Shown here: piece after piece, positions 8,896 to 17,925 of the stretch
How positions within the stretch are numbered: the first letter of the stretch is position 1
How the letters are laid out: each line of letters starts with the position of its first letter
Source of the DNA: Alphaproteobacteria bacterium
GTDB taxonomy: Bacteria > Pseudomonadota > Alphaproteobacteria > RF32 > CAG-239
NCBI GenBank assembly: GCA_015062235.1
Contig: SUUZ01000005.1
Span: 1 to 64,000, forward strand
Length of the DNA: 64,000 bases
Direction of reading: 5' to 3'
Position numbers and translations under genes: made by a program
The notes under the pieces: model-generated
Told to the model about the DNA's origin: nothing
The model's input: only the letters and a program-made list of their open reading frames with translations
The model's database searches: none

Positions 8896-9682
8896 TGCAC
8901 TTTACCTCTTCAATTATAACATTAGGAAATAGCTTTTGAGCAACTTCTTGATAGTGACTATTATATTTACTAACCCAAACCTTTAACTCTTTATTACGGC
9001 TAAGACATATATCAATCTCAAAATGCCTTGTCAGATAATCTTTTAATTTAGCTCCCATTAGCTCATCTTGAGAAACTATTTTAACTCTTTCTGGTAGATA
9101 TTTGTGAAAAGATGATTTCAACAAAGGATAGTGTGTACAACCGAGAATTAGCGAATCAATACTTTTAAATTCAGAAGAATATTTTTTTGCAGCTAAATCT
9201 GCCGCTGTAAAATTATTACTCTCTATTAAAGGAACTAAATCTGGGGCAGCTATCTCAACAACCTCTAAACTAGGTTTTAATTTATGTAATTCTTCACGAT
9301 AAATATGAGAATCAACCGTAGCATTTGTTGCTAAAACACCAACTACGGTTGTATCGTCTGTTAGTGCCTCCTCTACAGTTGGAATTACAACACCTAAAAC
9401 TTTTACATCTGGGGCATAATAGGGAATAAAATTTTGTTGCAGGAATCTTAAAGCTATTGATGTTGCTGTATTACATGCAATTATTATAATTTCACAATTT
9501 TGTGAAATTAAAAACTTCATAGCATCAATAGTATAAGATAAAATTTGTTTAGCGTTTTTGTCACCATATGGGAGATTTGCTGTATCGCCATAATAAACAT
9601 AATCATATTCAGGTAATGTAGAAACAAATGCCTTGGTAATAACTAAACCACCAAGACCAGAGTCAAAAACGCCTATTTTCAT
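8888..9682 (-). CDS. murI: Glutamate racemase
   Basis: A 264-residue enzyme that makes D-glutamate for peptidoglycan. The signature FDSGLGGL is at the N terminus. The two catalytic cysteines are in ACNTATS (Cys70) and LGCTHYPL (Cys182). Length is normal for the family. It is the first gene of a two-gene unit with the histidine phosphatase, directly after a tRNA-Val gene on the same strand. Confidence 0.93.
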   Translation of the reverse strand: MKIGVFDSGLGGLVITKAFVSTLPEYDYVYYGDTANLPYGDKNAKQILSYTIDAMKFLISQNCEIIIIACNTATSIALRFLQQNFIPYYAPDVKVLGVVIPTVEEALTDDTTVVGVLATNATVDSHIYREELHKLKPSLEVVEIAAPDLVPLIESNNFTAADLAAKKYSSEFKSIDSLILGCTHYPLLKSSFHKYLPERVKIVSQDELMGAKLKDYLTRHFEIDICLSRNKELKVWVSKYNSHYQEVAQKLFPNVIIEEVKCNA

Positions 9683-9703
9683 TGGATAAACTACCTAATA
9701 AAA

Positions 9704-9780
9704 TGGTGGGAGTGGTAGGACTCGAACCTACGACCTCTACGATGTCAACGTAACGCTCTAACCACCTGAGCTACACACCC
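9704..9780 (-). tRNA. tRNA-Val (anticodon GAC), CCA encoded
   Basis: Read on the minus strand, a complete cloverleaf. The acceptor is GGGTGTG with CACTCCC, the D arm GCTC...GAGC, the anticodon arm TTACG-TTGACAT-CGTAG giving anticodon GAC, the T arm GTAGG-TTCGAGT-CCTAC, then discriminator A and genomic CCA. Position 4:69 of the acceptor stem is a T-T mismatch. Confidence 0.93.
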
Positions 9781-9910
9781 ATCTTATAAAATAGAGTTAC
9801 TTAATAATATAGCTTTCAGCCAATTGCAAGCTTTTTTTACAACTATTAGCGAATATTTAAGCTTTCGAAATATATACTCTATGAAAGTAGCTACATACAA
9901 GGAATTTTTA

Positions 9911-10795
9911 ATGACTGAAAAAATTTTGGATTTTCGCGTCAATTACAATGGTCTTAAAATTTTTGATGAATTTAATACTAAAGATTTTAAGTTTCCTATC
10001 GTGTTATCTTCACCTCACGCGGGAAATCTTTTCCCTAAAGAGTTTTTAGAAAACTCTGTTCTCACAAAAAGTGAACTTAGATCCTCTGAAGATAGCTTTG
10101 TAACTGAATTAGTAAAAGAAGCTAGTAATGCTGGAATCCCACTTTTAAGCCTTAATATTTCTCGTACATTTATAGATGTTAATCGTGATAAAATTGAACT
10201 AGATGAGACAATGTTTTTTGATGCGCCAAAAAATAACGATATAAATTCAAGGCGTTGTCGTGTTGGCTTGGGTGTTTTGCATCGAGTAGTTTATCATAAC
10301 AAAAATATATATGACGGTCTTTTAAGTTATAAGGAGGCTTTGGAGCGAATTAATAATGTTTATGATCCTTATCATAAAAGATTAAAACAATTGGTAGATA
10401 AATGTGTTCGTAAATTTGGTTTTTGTTTATTGCTTGACTGCCATTCAATGCCTTCTATGATTTGTAATATCATGAACGAATCTAAAGCTTTGGATTTTTG
10501 TATCTGTAATCTATTTGATGAAAGCTGCCCTACCGAAATATCTCAAAATCTTTATAATAGCCTTGCTAATCAAGATATTAGAGTTGAATTCAATAAACCT
10601 TATGCGGGAGCTTTTATAACTTTTAATTACTGCCAACCGCGCAAAAATATCTATACACTACAGTTGGAAATTAATCGAAGCATCTATATGGACGAACAAA
10701 CACATGATAAAAACATTGATTTTCAATCTGTTGCACACCACATTAGTCAATCAATAATATCTCTGGGTAATTTTTTACTGGATTTTAAAAAATAA
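9911..10795 (+). CDS. N-formylglutamate amidohydrolase
   Basis: A protein of about 294 residues with the FGase signature: a VLSSPHAG metal-binding motif, SSEDSFVTEL, the conserved SRTFIDVNRD with ELDETMF, LLDCHSMPS, and a C-terminal QLEINRSIYM. The family hydrolyses N-formyl-L-glutamate to formate and glutamate in histidine degradation, and also includes uncharacterised alphaproteobacterial members. No hut genes are in the window. I start at the internal ATG at 9911, preceded by AAGGA at 7 bases; an in-frame start at 9824 would add 29 unconserved residues and lacks a ribosome site. Confidence 0.82.
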   Translation: MTEKILDFRVNYNGLKIFDEFNTKDFKFPIVLSSPHAGNLFPKEFLENSVLTKSELRSSEDSFVTELVKEASNAGIPLLSLNISRTFIDVNRDKIELDETMFFDAPKNNDINSRRCRVGLGVLHRVVYHNKNIYDGLLSYKEALERINNVYDPYHKRLKQLVDKCVRKFGFCLLLDCHSMPSMICNIMNESKALDFCICNLFDESCPTEISQNLYNSLANQDIRVEFNKPYAGAFITFNYCQPRKNIYTLQLEINRSIYMDEQTHDKNIDFQSVAHHISQSIISLGNFLLDFKK

Positions 10796-10949
10796 TTGTG
10801 TTATAACCCCCTCTTGAATGTTAACAATTCATTAATAAATGTATTTGGTGAATTGTTTGTTTTTGTCTTTTGAAAGATAAAAACTTGGCTAACTTAACCT
10901 TAAGTTTTGAATATTAGGAAATAGTTATTAGCCGTTAAGCAAGTTGAAA

Positions 10950-10966
10950 TTGGCATATTTGTTGCA
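10950..10966 (+). promoter_or_regulatory. Candidate sigma-54 promoter
   Basis: The sequence TTGGCATATTTGTTGCA carries the invariant GG (-24) and GC (-12) exactly 10 bases apart and matches the sigma-54 consensus TTGGCAC-N5-TTGCA at nearly every position. It lies about 40 bp before the lytic transglycosylase start at 11004. Confidence 0.6.
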
Positions 10967-11003
10967 TGAGGGATACTTGTGGCGAACTTAAGGGAACAGA
11001 GGG

Positions 11004-11744
11004 ATGCGACTTTTCGTATCAAGATTTTTGATGTTTTTGTTATTCTTGCTGATGTTTTTTCAGCCAGTAGAAGCTTCTGAATACCCTAAATATGCTAATA
11101 CAGAAGAAGTTTGTACCGTTGCCGCACAGCAATTTGAAAATAAATACCAAATCAAAAAACACCTTCTTACAACAATCACTAATGTTGAGTCAGGACGTTG
11201 GAATCAGAAAAAGCAACGTAATATTGCTTGGCCTTGGACTATTAATGCACAAGGTAAAGGGCGTTTTTTTGCTACAAAGCAACAAGCTATTGCTGAGGTT
11301 AGACGACTACAAGCACAAGGTGTTAAAAGTATTGATGTTGGATGCATGCAAATTAACCTTGCTTATCATCCTGATGCTTTTGAAAACTTAGAAGAAGCTT
11401 TTAATCCTTATAAAAACGTGGAATATGGCGCAAAATTTTTAACAAAGTTATATAAACAGAAAGGTAACGACTGGAATAAGGCTGCCACAGCTTATCACTC
11501 TAATTTACCACAAAAGGCAAAAAAATATGCGCATAAATTATCAAAAGTGTATAAAGGGATTGTTCAAGCTAGTCTTGAAGTAAAATCTGTTAATAAAAAT
11601 ATTGGTGAAACAAAAAAGCTTGAAAAGAATAAAGTTTTTGCTAAAAACAAGCTAAAGATTGAAGCTAAAGTTGAAAGATCTGCTCGTGAATGGCGCGAGG
11701 CTAAATTAGCTGAATATCGATTAAAAAAGGCAAGACAACTTTAA
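11004..11744 (+). CDS. Lytic transglycosylase (SLT domain)
   Basis: A 246-residue secreted enzyme. It has a signal peptide (about 1-24, ending VEA-SE) and an SLT lysozyme-like domain (about 32-175) with the catalytic glutamate Glu62 in NVESGRW, the conserved SIDVGCMQIN block and the AxxYHSN motif. It cleaves peptidoglycan glycosidic bonds in the periplasm. The C-terminal ~65 residues are highly charged and Lys-rich. A sigma-54-type promoter precedes it, which in Alphaproteobacteria often marks flagellar or envelope genes, though no flagellar genes are in this window. An MBL hydrolase and a thioesterase follow closely. Confidence 0.87.
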   Translation: MRLFVSRFLMFLLFLLMFFQPVEASEYPKYANTEEVCTVAAQQFENKYQIKKHLLTTITNVESGRWNQKKQRNIAWPWTINAQGKGRFFATKQQAIAEVRRLQAQGVKSIDVGCMQINLAYHPDAFENLEEAFNPYKNVEYGAKFLTKLYKQKGNDWNKAATAYHSNLPQKAKKYAHKLSKVYKGIVQASLEVKSVNKNIGETKKLEKNKVFAKNKLKIEAKVERSAREWREAKLAEYRLKKARQL

Positions 11745-11759
11745 TTTTTAAGGTTTTTA

Positions 11760-13235
11760 ATGATTAGTTTTATGCAGAACTCTGGTTTGTATTGGTGTCC
11801 ATTAGGCGGCAATAATATTGACCAAATTAGCGGACACTGTTATCAATATACTGGTGTTCTGCAAGAAAAAAATAGAGCCAAATATTCCACTATCCTAGTT
11901 GATTTAGGTAAATTTGATAATCATCAGGCTTTAGGAATAAAAAACTCTGTTGCTGCTGTTTCAGACATTAGAAACGTCTTACAGAAAAAAGAATTAAATC
12001 TAAAAGGGTTATTTTTAACACATTCACATCCTGATCATTTAAACGGTATAGTTCATTATATCCGAGCAGGGTATAAACTGCCAACTATTTATGGTGGTAG
12101 ATATACTAAATTTATTTTAGAGGACTTGTATTCTCATTATCAAATAGGTAAAACAAAACAACCTACCTTCATTATTATAAATGATGGAGATAGAATAAAG
12201 TGCGGGAACATTGAAATTGAGGTTCTAAGCTCTTCACATACTTGCTTTGATGCTTTTGGCTTTATAATTAGCAATGGAACAACATCGGTTTATCATAGTG
12301 GTGATATGAAAATCGACCAAACAACCTACTTTCGAAAACCAACAAATTTAAAGACGTTAGCGTCTCGGAAAAATAAAATTAATTATGTAGTTGGTGATTT
12401 TTATGGTATTGATAATGATGGCATGGCCTGGCGGGAAGCCGATGTATTAAAAACATTAGTAAAAATAATAAAAAAATCACGTAAAAAGAAAATATTTCTC
12501 CCTGTATATCCAACTCATGCTGAAATGTATATTTTAGCTTTTCTTGCTGCATTAAAATTAAAGAAAAACGTTGTATTCTATGGTGATGATGACTTTTATA
12601 CCTATCTTAATATGATAAAAAATTATGGAATAAATTTTGAAAAAATAGCAAAAAACAGAATAAAAATTGTTGAAGGTGTTCCTGATAATATTGATGATTT
12701 GGATAATAATTTTGTTGTTATTGGAGCTTTTAATGATATTGGAAATTGGTTTAAAGCATGTTCGAAAGATTCTTTTGCGCTAATTACTGCCACTACTTAT
12801 TTTAATCCTTTGAAAGGGCAAATGAATGCTCGTAATATTAGATTTATTACACTAGAAGATTACCCTATATTACAAGGAGCTGGGCATGCTTTTTTAGGAG
12901 ATTGGGAATATATCTTAAAAATTTTACCCAATTCTATATATATCCCAACACACTGTCCTTATTTTATAGCAGAAGGTTTTAAAAAGTTAGCAAAAGAAAT
13001 CGGATTTACTATGATTGATCCTACTCCCAAAAATAATTATCTTTTTAAACTTTATGGTAATCAATATCAATTATTATCTAGTCAACCTGCAACCTGGTTA
13101 GTTGTTAAAAATGATACTAGCTTTACTGAAGTCTGGCAGAAGGCTACTTCAGGACTTGGTTTTTTAAAAAGAACATGCAGCCGCCGAAGAACACAACAAA
13201 AATTTAATATGATGCTTTGTCAACGGAGAAAATAG
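11760..13235 (+). CDS. MBL-fold metallo-hydrolase, RNase J-like
   Basis: A 491-residue metallo-beta-lactamase-fold protein with the metal motif THSHPDH (His88, His90, Asp92, His93), a later SSSHTC histidine, an HSGDMKID aspartate loop and a C-terminal PTHCP histidine. The arrangement, including a GGRYTKFILEDL segment after the metal motif and an inserted central region, is like the RNase J/beta-CASP group, but the usual longer RNase J C-terminal domain is not evident. An RNA-processing role is therefore possible, not shown. The stop codon is immediately followed by the ATG of the acyl-ACP thioesterase. Confidence 0.65.
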   Translation: MISFMQNSGLYWCPLGGNNIDQISGHCYQYTGVLQEKNRAKYSTILVDLGKFDNHQALGIKNSVAAVSDIRNVLQKKELNLKGLFLTHSHPDHLNGIVHYIRAGYKLPTIYGGRYTKFILEDLYSHYQIGKTKQPTFIIINDGDRIKCGNIEIEVLSSSHTCFDAFGFIISNGTTSVYHSGDMKIDQTTYFRKPTNLKTLASRKNKINYVVGDFYGIDNDGMAWREADVLKTLVKIIKKSRKKKIFLPVYPTHAEMYILAFLAALKLKKNVVFYGDDDFYTYLNMIKNYGINFEKIAKNRIKIVEGVPDNIDDLDNNFVVIGAFNDIGNWFKACSKDSFALITATTYFNPLKGQMNARNIRFITLEDYPILQGAGHAFLGDWEYILKILPNSIYIPTHCPYFIAEGFKKLAKEIGFTMIDPTPKNNYLFKLYGNQYQLLSSQPATWLVVKNDTSFTEVWQKATSGLGFLKRTCSRRRTQQKFNMMLCQRRK

Positions 13236-13973
13236 ATGGCGATTATGAAGTATAAAAAACAGTATAATGTGCGTTCTTATGAGTGTGATCGTAATAATAA
13301 TTTACGTATTTTGACTTTAATGAATATATTGCAAGATATTGCTGATGATAACGCAGCCTCTTTAGGTTTTGGACTTGATTTTTGCATTCAAAACGGAATG
13401 ACGTGGGTCGGTTCAAATTATATTTTAGAAATTGAGCGCCTCCCAAAGATACATGAAAATATTGTTATTGAAACTTGGCCATCTGCAAAAAATAAACTAT
13501 CTGCCTATCGTGACTTTGAAATTTTTGGAGAAGATGGAACATCTATTATTAGGGCAACGAGTCAATGGATTTTGATAAATATAGAAAAAAAACGCCCCGT
13601 TTCTGTTTTGGATAACTTGCCCATTCAAGACGTTGTTAATGAACGAGCTGTAAATACTGATTTTCCAAAGATGGAAAGTATTGAAAGAATAGATAATAGA
13701 TTTAAGTTCAGAGTACGATTTGATGATATAGATTTAAATAAACATATAAATAATGCTGTTTATATTTTATGGGCAACCGAAGCTGTAGAACCAGATTTTC
13801 GATTAAATCATAATCCTGCTAAAATCAGTATAAATTTTCGTAAAGAAGGTTATATGGGCGAAAAAATAGCGGTTTTAACGCAAATGGATGGTAACATATC
13901 AACTCATAGTATTAAAACCTATGATTCTGATAATGAACGAGAACTTGCTCGTGCAACAATAGAATGGAAATAA
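13236..13973 (+). CDS. Acyl-ACP thioesterase (double hot-dog)
   Basis: A 245-residue protein with two hot-dog repeats. The N-terminal half has MNILQDIADDNAASLG and WVGSNYILEI blocks; the second half has DIDLNKHINNAVY, whose N-x-H-x-N pattern matches the catalytic region of FatA/FatB and bacterial homologues. It should release fatty acids from acyl-ACP, or act as a housekeeping acyl-thioesterase. The start abuts the MBL stop codon, and GGAG lies 8 bases upstream, so the two are co-translated. A strong terminator follows. Confidence 0.82.
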   Translation: MAIMKYKKQYNVRSYECDRNNNLRILTLMNILQDIADDNAASLGFGLDFCIQNGMTWVGSNYILEIERLPKIHENIVIETWPSAKNKLSAYRDFEIFGEDGTSIIRATSQWILINIEKKRPVSVLDNLPIQDVVNERAVNTDFPKMESIERIDNRFKFRVRFDDIDLNKHINNAVYILWATEAVEPDFRLNHNPAKISINFRKEGYMGEKIAVLTQMDGNISTHSIKTYDSDNERELARATIEWK

Positions 13974-13977
13974 TATT

Positions 13978-14010
13978 TTAAGAGCCACTATAAAAAATAG
14001 TGGCTCTTAA
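13978..14010. terminator. Bidirectional rho-independent terminator
   Basis: A perfect 14-bp stem (TTAAGAGCCACTAT, 13978-13991, with 13997-14010) has a 5-base A loop. It lies between the thioesterase gene and the convergent small membrane-protein gene. Confidence 0.85.
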
Positions 14011-14013
14011 GAA

Positions 14014-14385
14014 TCATTTTTTATAATCCTTGGCTTTTCTAAGTATTTTTTCTAACTTAGGATGCCATTCTTGCGAAGGTTCATACAGTAGCATTCTCAG
14101 CTCTGCAACCTCTTCGTCGTCAGCAAACATTAGCCAATCATCGGCGTTTTGATACAATAGATTAATTTTTTGAGCTATCTCTAGACCTATAATTTGTTTA
14201 GATAGAAGCCTATATACTTTGTAACCTTTTACAGCGTATATATAAGCAACAGAACTTAATACAACCCAAAAAAATCCCAAAAAACCGAACAACAAATTTC
14301 CTGTAACAAAACAAAAAACTGTGATGGGTAATGCAATAATCATTATAATCCCAAAAACGATAGTTTTCTTACTAAATTCTCTCAT
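14014..14385 (-). CDS. Small membrane protein of unknown function
   Basis: A 123-residue protein with two hydrophobic segments (about 8-27 and 31-53) and a charged cytoplasmic C-terminal half with an acidic DDEEVAELR stretch and a Lys-rich end. I do not recognise the family. It has no visible Shine-Dalgarno (AACCTTTTAATATT before the ATG) and stops 4 bp from the shared terminator. The lack of ribosome site resembles the foreign-looking minus-strand genes elsewhere in the window, but the evidence for transfer is weaker here. Confidence 0.55.
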   Translation of the reverse strand: MREFSKKTIVFGIIMIIALPITVFCFVTGNLLFGFLGFFWVVLSSVAYIYAVKGYKVYRLLSKQIIGLEIAQKINLLYQNADDWLMFADDEEVAELRMLLYEPSQEWHPKLEKILRKAKDYKK

Positions 14386-14590
14386 AATATTAAAAGGTTA
14401 ATGTTAAACTTTGTTTTCTGATCAATGACTAATTAGTTTGTAAAATTAATAGTTTTTTTCATAAGTATAAATATATTAGTTAATTATATTTGAAGAGGCA
14501 TCTTTTTAACATTAGCAATAATTTTTGGCAAGATAAAAATAGACTTTTGATATAAATATATGTACTATGGCAAAAGAAGGTATATGAAGC

Positions 14591-15310
14591 ATGACATTTG
14601 AAAATTATCTACTTAATAAAAAGGTCAAAATTTATCAGCCTGAAGGGTTTTACAGAGCTTCTTCTGATGCTGTATGGTTATCTGCCGCTGTAAACAAAGT
14701 TAAAAAAGGCGATAATATACTAGACGTTGGATCTGGAACTGGCGCCGTTTCTCTTTGTTTAGCTGAAAGATTTAAAAATTCTGAAATATCAATAACAGGT
14801 ATTGAGCTACAGTCTGTTTTAGCTGAATCAGCAACACACAGCGCTATCGCAAATGGCTTTAAATTTGTAAATTTTATAAATAGCAACATTTTTCAAAACG
14901 ACCTAAAGCCCTGTTCTTTTGCTCATGTCATAACAAATCCCCCTTATGCAGAAAATGATATGCCCTCGCCTAACAAATCAAAAGCAACAGCCCATAATTT
15001 TCAATATGCAGATTTAAGTGGTTGGTTAAATTTTTGTATTAAAATGCTCAAACCCCAAGGATGTTTTTACATAATAAATAGAGCTGAAGCATTAGAGGAA
15101 ATAATTAGATGTATTTCAGGAAAAGTAGGAAAAATAGAAGTTATTCCTCTTTATTCTAAAACTTCACAGAAAGCTAAACGTATAATAATCAGAGCTCAAA
15201 AAGATTCCAAAGCTCCTTTAGTTGTACATTCTGGTATTATTGTACATAACGACGATGGTTCTTATTCTGATAAAGCCGAAAAAATATTGCGTTTAGGCGA
15301 GGCAATTTAA
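14591..15310 (+). CDS. TrmN6-like tRNA1(Val) adenine-37 N6-methyltransferase
   Basis: A 239-residue SAM-dependent methyltransferase. The SAM-binding motif is LDVGSGTGAVSL (about 44-55), with an acidic IE loop, and the amino-methyltransferase signature NPPY is at 116-119. The N-terminal YQPEGFYRASSDAVWL block is characteristic of the TrmN6/YfiC family, which methylates A37 of tRNA-Val. It lies just upstream of, but with its own spacing from, the rpmH promoter. Substrate is inferred from the family; a related RNA target cannot be excluded. Confidence 0.8.
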   Translation: MTFENYLLNKKVKIYQPEGFYRASSDAVWLSAAVNKVKKGDNILDVGSGTGAVSLCLAERFKNSEISITGIELQSVLAESATHSAIANGFKFVNFINSNIFQNDLKPCSFAHVITNPPYAENDMPSPNKSKATAHNFQYADLSGWLNFCIKMLKPQGCFYIINRAEALEEIIRCISGKVGKIEVIPLYSKTSQKAKRIIIRAQKDSKAPLVVHSGIIVHNDDGSYSDKAEKILRLGEAI

Positions 15311-15313
15311 GCA

Positions 15314-15342
15314 TTGACATATCTAATAATTAGCTTTATAAA
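15314..15342 (+). promoter_or_regulatory. Sigma-70-type promoter of the rpmH operon
   Basis: TTGACA (15314-15319), a 17-bp spacer and TATAAA (15337-15342). The leader that follows contains a small hairpin, TCTAAAC-AACT-GTTTAGA, before the rpmH ribosome site. Confidence 0.8.
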
Positions 15343-15410
15343 GCTTTTGTCCGAGGACTCTAAACAACTGTTTAGAGCTTTAAATAACTATAATAAACCG
15401 GAGAAATAAA

Positions 15411-15545
15411 ATGAAACGTACATATCAACCTTCAAAATTGGTTAGAGCTCGTCGCCACGGTTTCCGTGCTCGTATGGCTACTGCTGGTGGTCGCAAAGTT
15501 TTGGCTGCCCGTCGTGCTCATGGCCGCAAAAGACTTTCTGCTTAA
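15411..15545 (+). CDS. rpmH: 50S ribosomal protein L34
   Basis: A 44-residue, highly basic protein starting [19 protein letters not shown] and ending HGRKRLSA, a textbook L34. GGAG lies 9 bases before the ATG. It is the first gene of the conserved rpmH-rnpA-yidD-yidC-engB series and has a consensus promoter about 70 bp upstream. Confidence 0.97.
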   Translation: MKRTYQPSKLVRARRHGFRARMATAGGRKVLAARRAHGRKRLSA

Positions 15546-15556
15546 TTTTATTAGAA

Positions 15557-15949
15557 ATGAAAGTTTTAACGTTAAAGAAACGTAAAGATTTTATTAGAGC
15601 CGCTAAAGGATTTAAGATTGTTACTAACGGTCTGGTTCTGCAGGCGGCTTTAAGTTTGCCTGCACCTAGCGAAAATTGTTGTTTTGTAGGATATACTGCT
15701 ACAAAAAAATTGGGAAAGGCTTGTTTGCGTAACTATACCAAACGAAGATTGCGATCTGCTGTCCAGCTTATTTTGCCCGAAAATGGTATATCTGGCGTTG
15801 ATTATGTCTTTATTGGGCGTCACAATACAACAACTTTGAATTTTGCTTATTTAGTAAAAAAAATGCGTGAGGCGGTTATCCAAATAAATAACCAGATACG
15901 AGAAAGAGAGAATCACAATGATCAAAAAAACGATGATTGCTCTGATTAG
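15557..15949 (+). CDS. rnpA: Ribonuclease P protein component
   Basis: A 130-residue basic protein that assists RNase P RNA in tRNA 5'-end maturation. It shows the family pattern: an N-terminal [13 protein letters not shown] block, the [24 protein letters not shown]-type motif (about residues 46-66) and a C-terminal DYVFIGRH. It starts 12 bp after rpmH with no strong ribosome site of its own, so translation is probably coupled. It overlaps yidD by 32 bp. Confidence 0.93.
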   Translation: MKVLTLKKRKDFIRAAKGFKIVTNGLVLQAALSLPAPSENCCFVGYTATKKLGKACLRNYTKRRLRSAVQLILPENGISGVDYVFIGRHNTTTLNFAYLVKKMREAVIQINNQIRERENHNDQKNDDCSD

Positions 15950-16151
15950 ATTTTACCAAAAATGTATTTCGCCTATATTACCTAACGTGTGTCGTTATAA
16001 ACCTAGTTGTTCTGAATATTTTATTGAAGCCTTGCAAATGTACGGTATTTTTAAGGGGAGTTATTTAGGGATAAAAAGGATTTTACGCTGTCACCCTTGG
16101 GGTGGGAGTGGCTATGATCCTGTTCCTCAAAAACAACAAAACAAGGAATAA
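15918..16151 (+). CDS. yidD: Membrane protein insertion efficiency factor
   Basis: A 77-residue YidD-family protein. An N-terminal amphipathic helix precedes the conserved [22 protein letters not shown] and [14 protein letters not shown] motifs. YidD aids insertion of membrane proteins through YidC. The reading frame begins inside the end of rnpA (32-bp overlap), and yidC follows after 82 bp, the usual gene order. Confidence 0.93.
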   Translation: MIKKTMIALIRFYQKCISPILPNVCRYKPSCSEYFIEALQMYGIFKGSYLGIKRILRCHPWGGSGYDPVPQKQQNKE

Positions 16152-16233
16152 GCCAAGATATTTGCTTGCTTATCTTTCAGATTTATACTAAACACTAGAC
16201 AATAATGCTTTGTTTTAAGGAGTTTTATAACAA

Positions 16234-17922
16234 ATGAGAGAAGAAACCCGTGGTTTGTATTTAGCAATTTTGTTATCAGCAATAGCTATTTTGCTGGTGA
16301 ATATGGTGTGGCCCGAACCCCAAAAACCAACTATGGCAGAACCAACACCTACGGTAAAAGAACAACCTGTTAAAGTAAAAAATATTGAAACCAATGATAG
16401 CGAAATATACACTAAATCACCTCGAGAGATTAAAGAGGCTGGTGTTGTATTGCATAGTGATAAGCGAATCGATATTGCTAATGCAAAAATTGTTGGTTCT
16501 TTAAGAGTTAAAGGGGCTAGGTTTGATAATATATATCTTACAAACTATAAAAAAACACTGGAAGAAAATAGTGCTGATGTTGAGTTACTGTCCCCTAGTG
16601 GCACATTGTCTCCTTATTATGCAGAGTTTGGTTGGCTATCAAATAATTCTTCTATAAAATTGCCAAATAACTCTACCGAGTGGAAAGTAATTGGCTCAAA
16701 ATTAACCCCTGAGACACCTATTACTTTAGAGTGGAATAACGGGCAAGGTCTAAAATTTGTTAGACGCATATCTATTGATAAAAATTATATGTTTAACATT
16801 GAACAGATTGTTGAAAATAATTCTGGTAAAAGTATAACATTGTATCCTTTCGGTATGATTAATCGCGTATATAAAGCTGATAATAACTCTTCATCTGTAG
16901 TACACGAAGGAATGATGGGGGTGATAGATTCAAGTCTTAAAGAATTTAAACCCAAGGATTTAGATGTTGGTGAAAATGAAGAATTTGAAACAACAGGTGG
17001 TTGGGCTGGATTTGGTGAGAGATATTGGTTTTCAGCCTTTACACTTGATAAAAATGCAAAAACTAAAGTTAGATTTAGCAAAACAGCTGAAGATTCTTTC
17101 CAGACAGATTATGTTGGTTCACCTATTGTTGTGGCTAATGGCGGTGTTGGAACTAGCAATGTTTTGTTTTTTGCAGGAGCCAAAGAAATTGCGCTTCTAG
17201 ATGAATATACAAAAAACTTAGGTATCGATAAATTTGATTTGGCTGTTGATTTTGGGTGGTATTACTTTTTAACTAAACCATTTTTCTATATTTTGAACTT
17301 CTTGTATCACTTTATTGGTAATATGGGATGGGCTATTTTATTATTTGCAGCTTTGTTACGTTTGGCAATGTTTCCTATTGCTAATAAATCGTATGAAAGC
17401 ATGTCAAAAATGAAAAAAGTACAACCTAAGATCCAAGCAATTCAAGAAAATTATAAAAATGATAAGATGCGTTTGCAGCAAGAAATGATGGAACTTTATA
17501 AAAAAGAGAAAATAAACCCTGCTTCTGGCTGTTTGCCGATGTTTATTCAAATTCCTGTATTTTTCTCTTTGTATAAAGTATTAAATATTGCGATTGAAAT
17601 TCGTCATGCACCATTTGTAGGTTGGATTAAAGATTTGTCTGCACCAGATCCTTTGACGCTTTCAGCTATGACAGGAATTTACGTCCCTGCATTGATTGAT
17701 CTTGGGGTTTGGCCAATTTTGATGGGAATTACGATGTATTTGCAACAAAAATTATCACCTAAACCAGCAAACAAGGATCAAGCTAGAATGTTTGCATTGA
17801 TGCCTATAATATTTACGTTTATGCTAGGTCATTTTGCATCTGGATTGGTTATTTATTGGACATTGAGTAATATTCTTTCAATTATTCAACAAAAAGCTAT
17901 TATGAAAAAAGTTGGAGTATAA
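16234..17922 (+). CDS. yidC: Membrane protein insertase YidC
   Basis: A 562-residue insertase of the Gram-negative type. It has an N-terminal membrane anchor (about 8-26), a large periplasmic domain (about 60-340) and a C-terminal Oxa1-like core of five membrane segments with the typical SMSKMKKVQPKIQAIQENY coiled loop and the GCLPMFIQIPVFFSLYKVL segment. AAGGAG lies well placed before the ATG. It works with YidD and the Sec translocon. Length and layout are normal. Confidence 0.95.
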   Translation: MREETRGLYLAILLSAIAILLVNMVWPEPQKPTMAEPTPTVKEQPVKVKNIETNDSEIYTKSPREIKEAGVVLHSDKRIDIANAKIVGSLRVKGARFDNIYLTNYKKTLEENSADVELLSPSGTLSPYYAEFGWLSNNSSIKLPNNSTEWKVIGSKLTPETPITLEWNNGQGLKFVRRISIDKNYMFNIEQIVENNSGKSITLYPFGMINRVYKADNNSSSVVHEGMMGVIDSSLKEFKPKDLDVGENEEFETTGGWAGFGERYWFSAFTLDKNAKTKVRFSKTAEDSFQTDYVGSPIVVANGGVGTSNVLFFAGAKEIALLDEYTKNLGIDKFDLAVDFGWYYFLTKPFFYILNFLYHFIGNMGWAILLFAALLRLAMFPIANKSYESMSKMKKVQPKIQAIQENYKNDKMRLQQEMMELYKKEKINPASGCLPMFIQIPVFFSLYKVLNIAIEIRHAPFVGWIKDLSAPDPLTLSAMTGIYVPALIDLGVWPILMGITMYLQQKLSPKPANKDQARMFALMPIIFTFMLGHFASGLVIYWTLSNILSIIQQKAIMKKVGV

Positions 17923-17925
17923 TTT

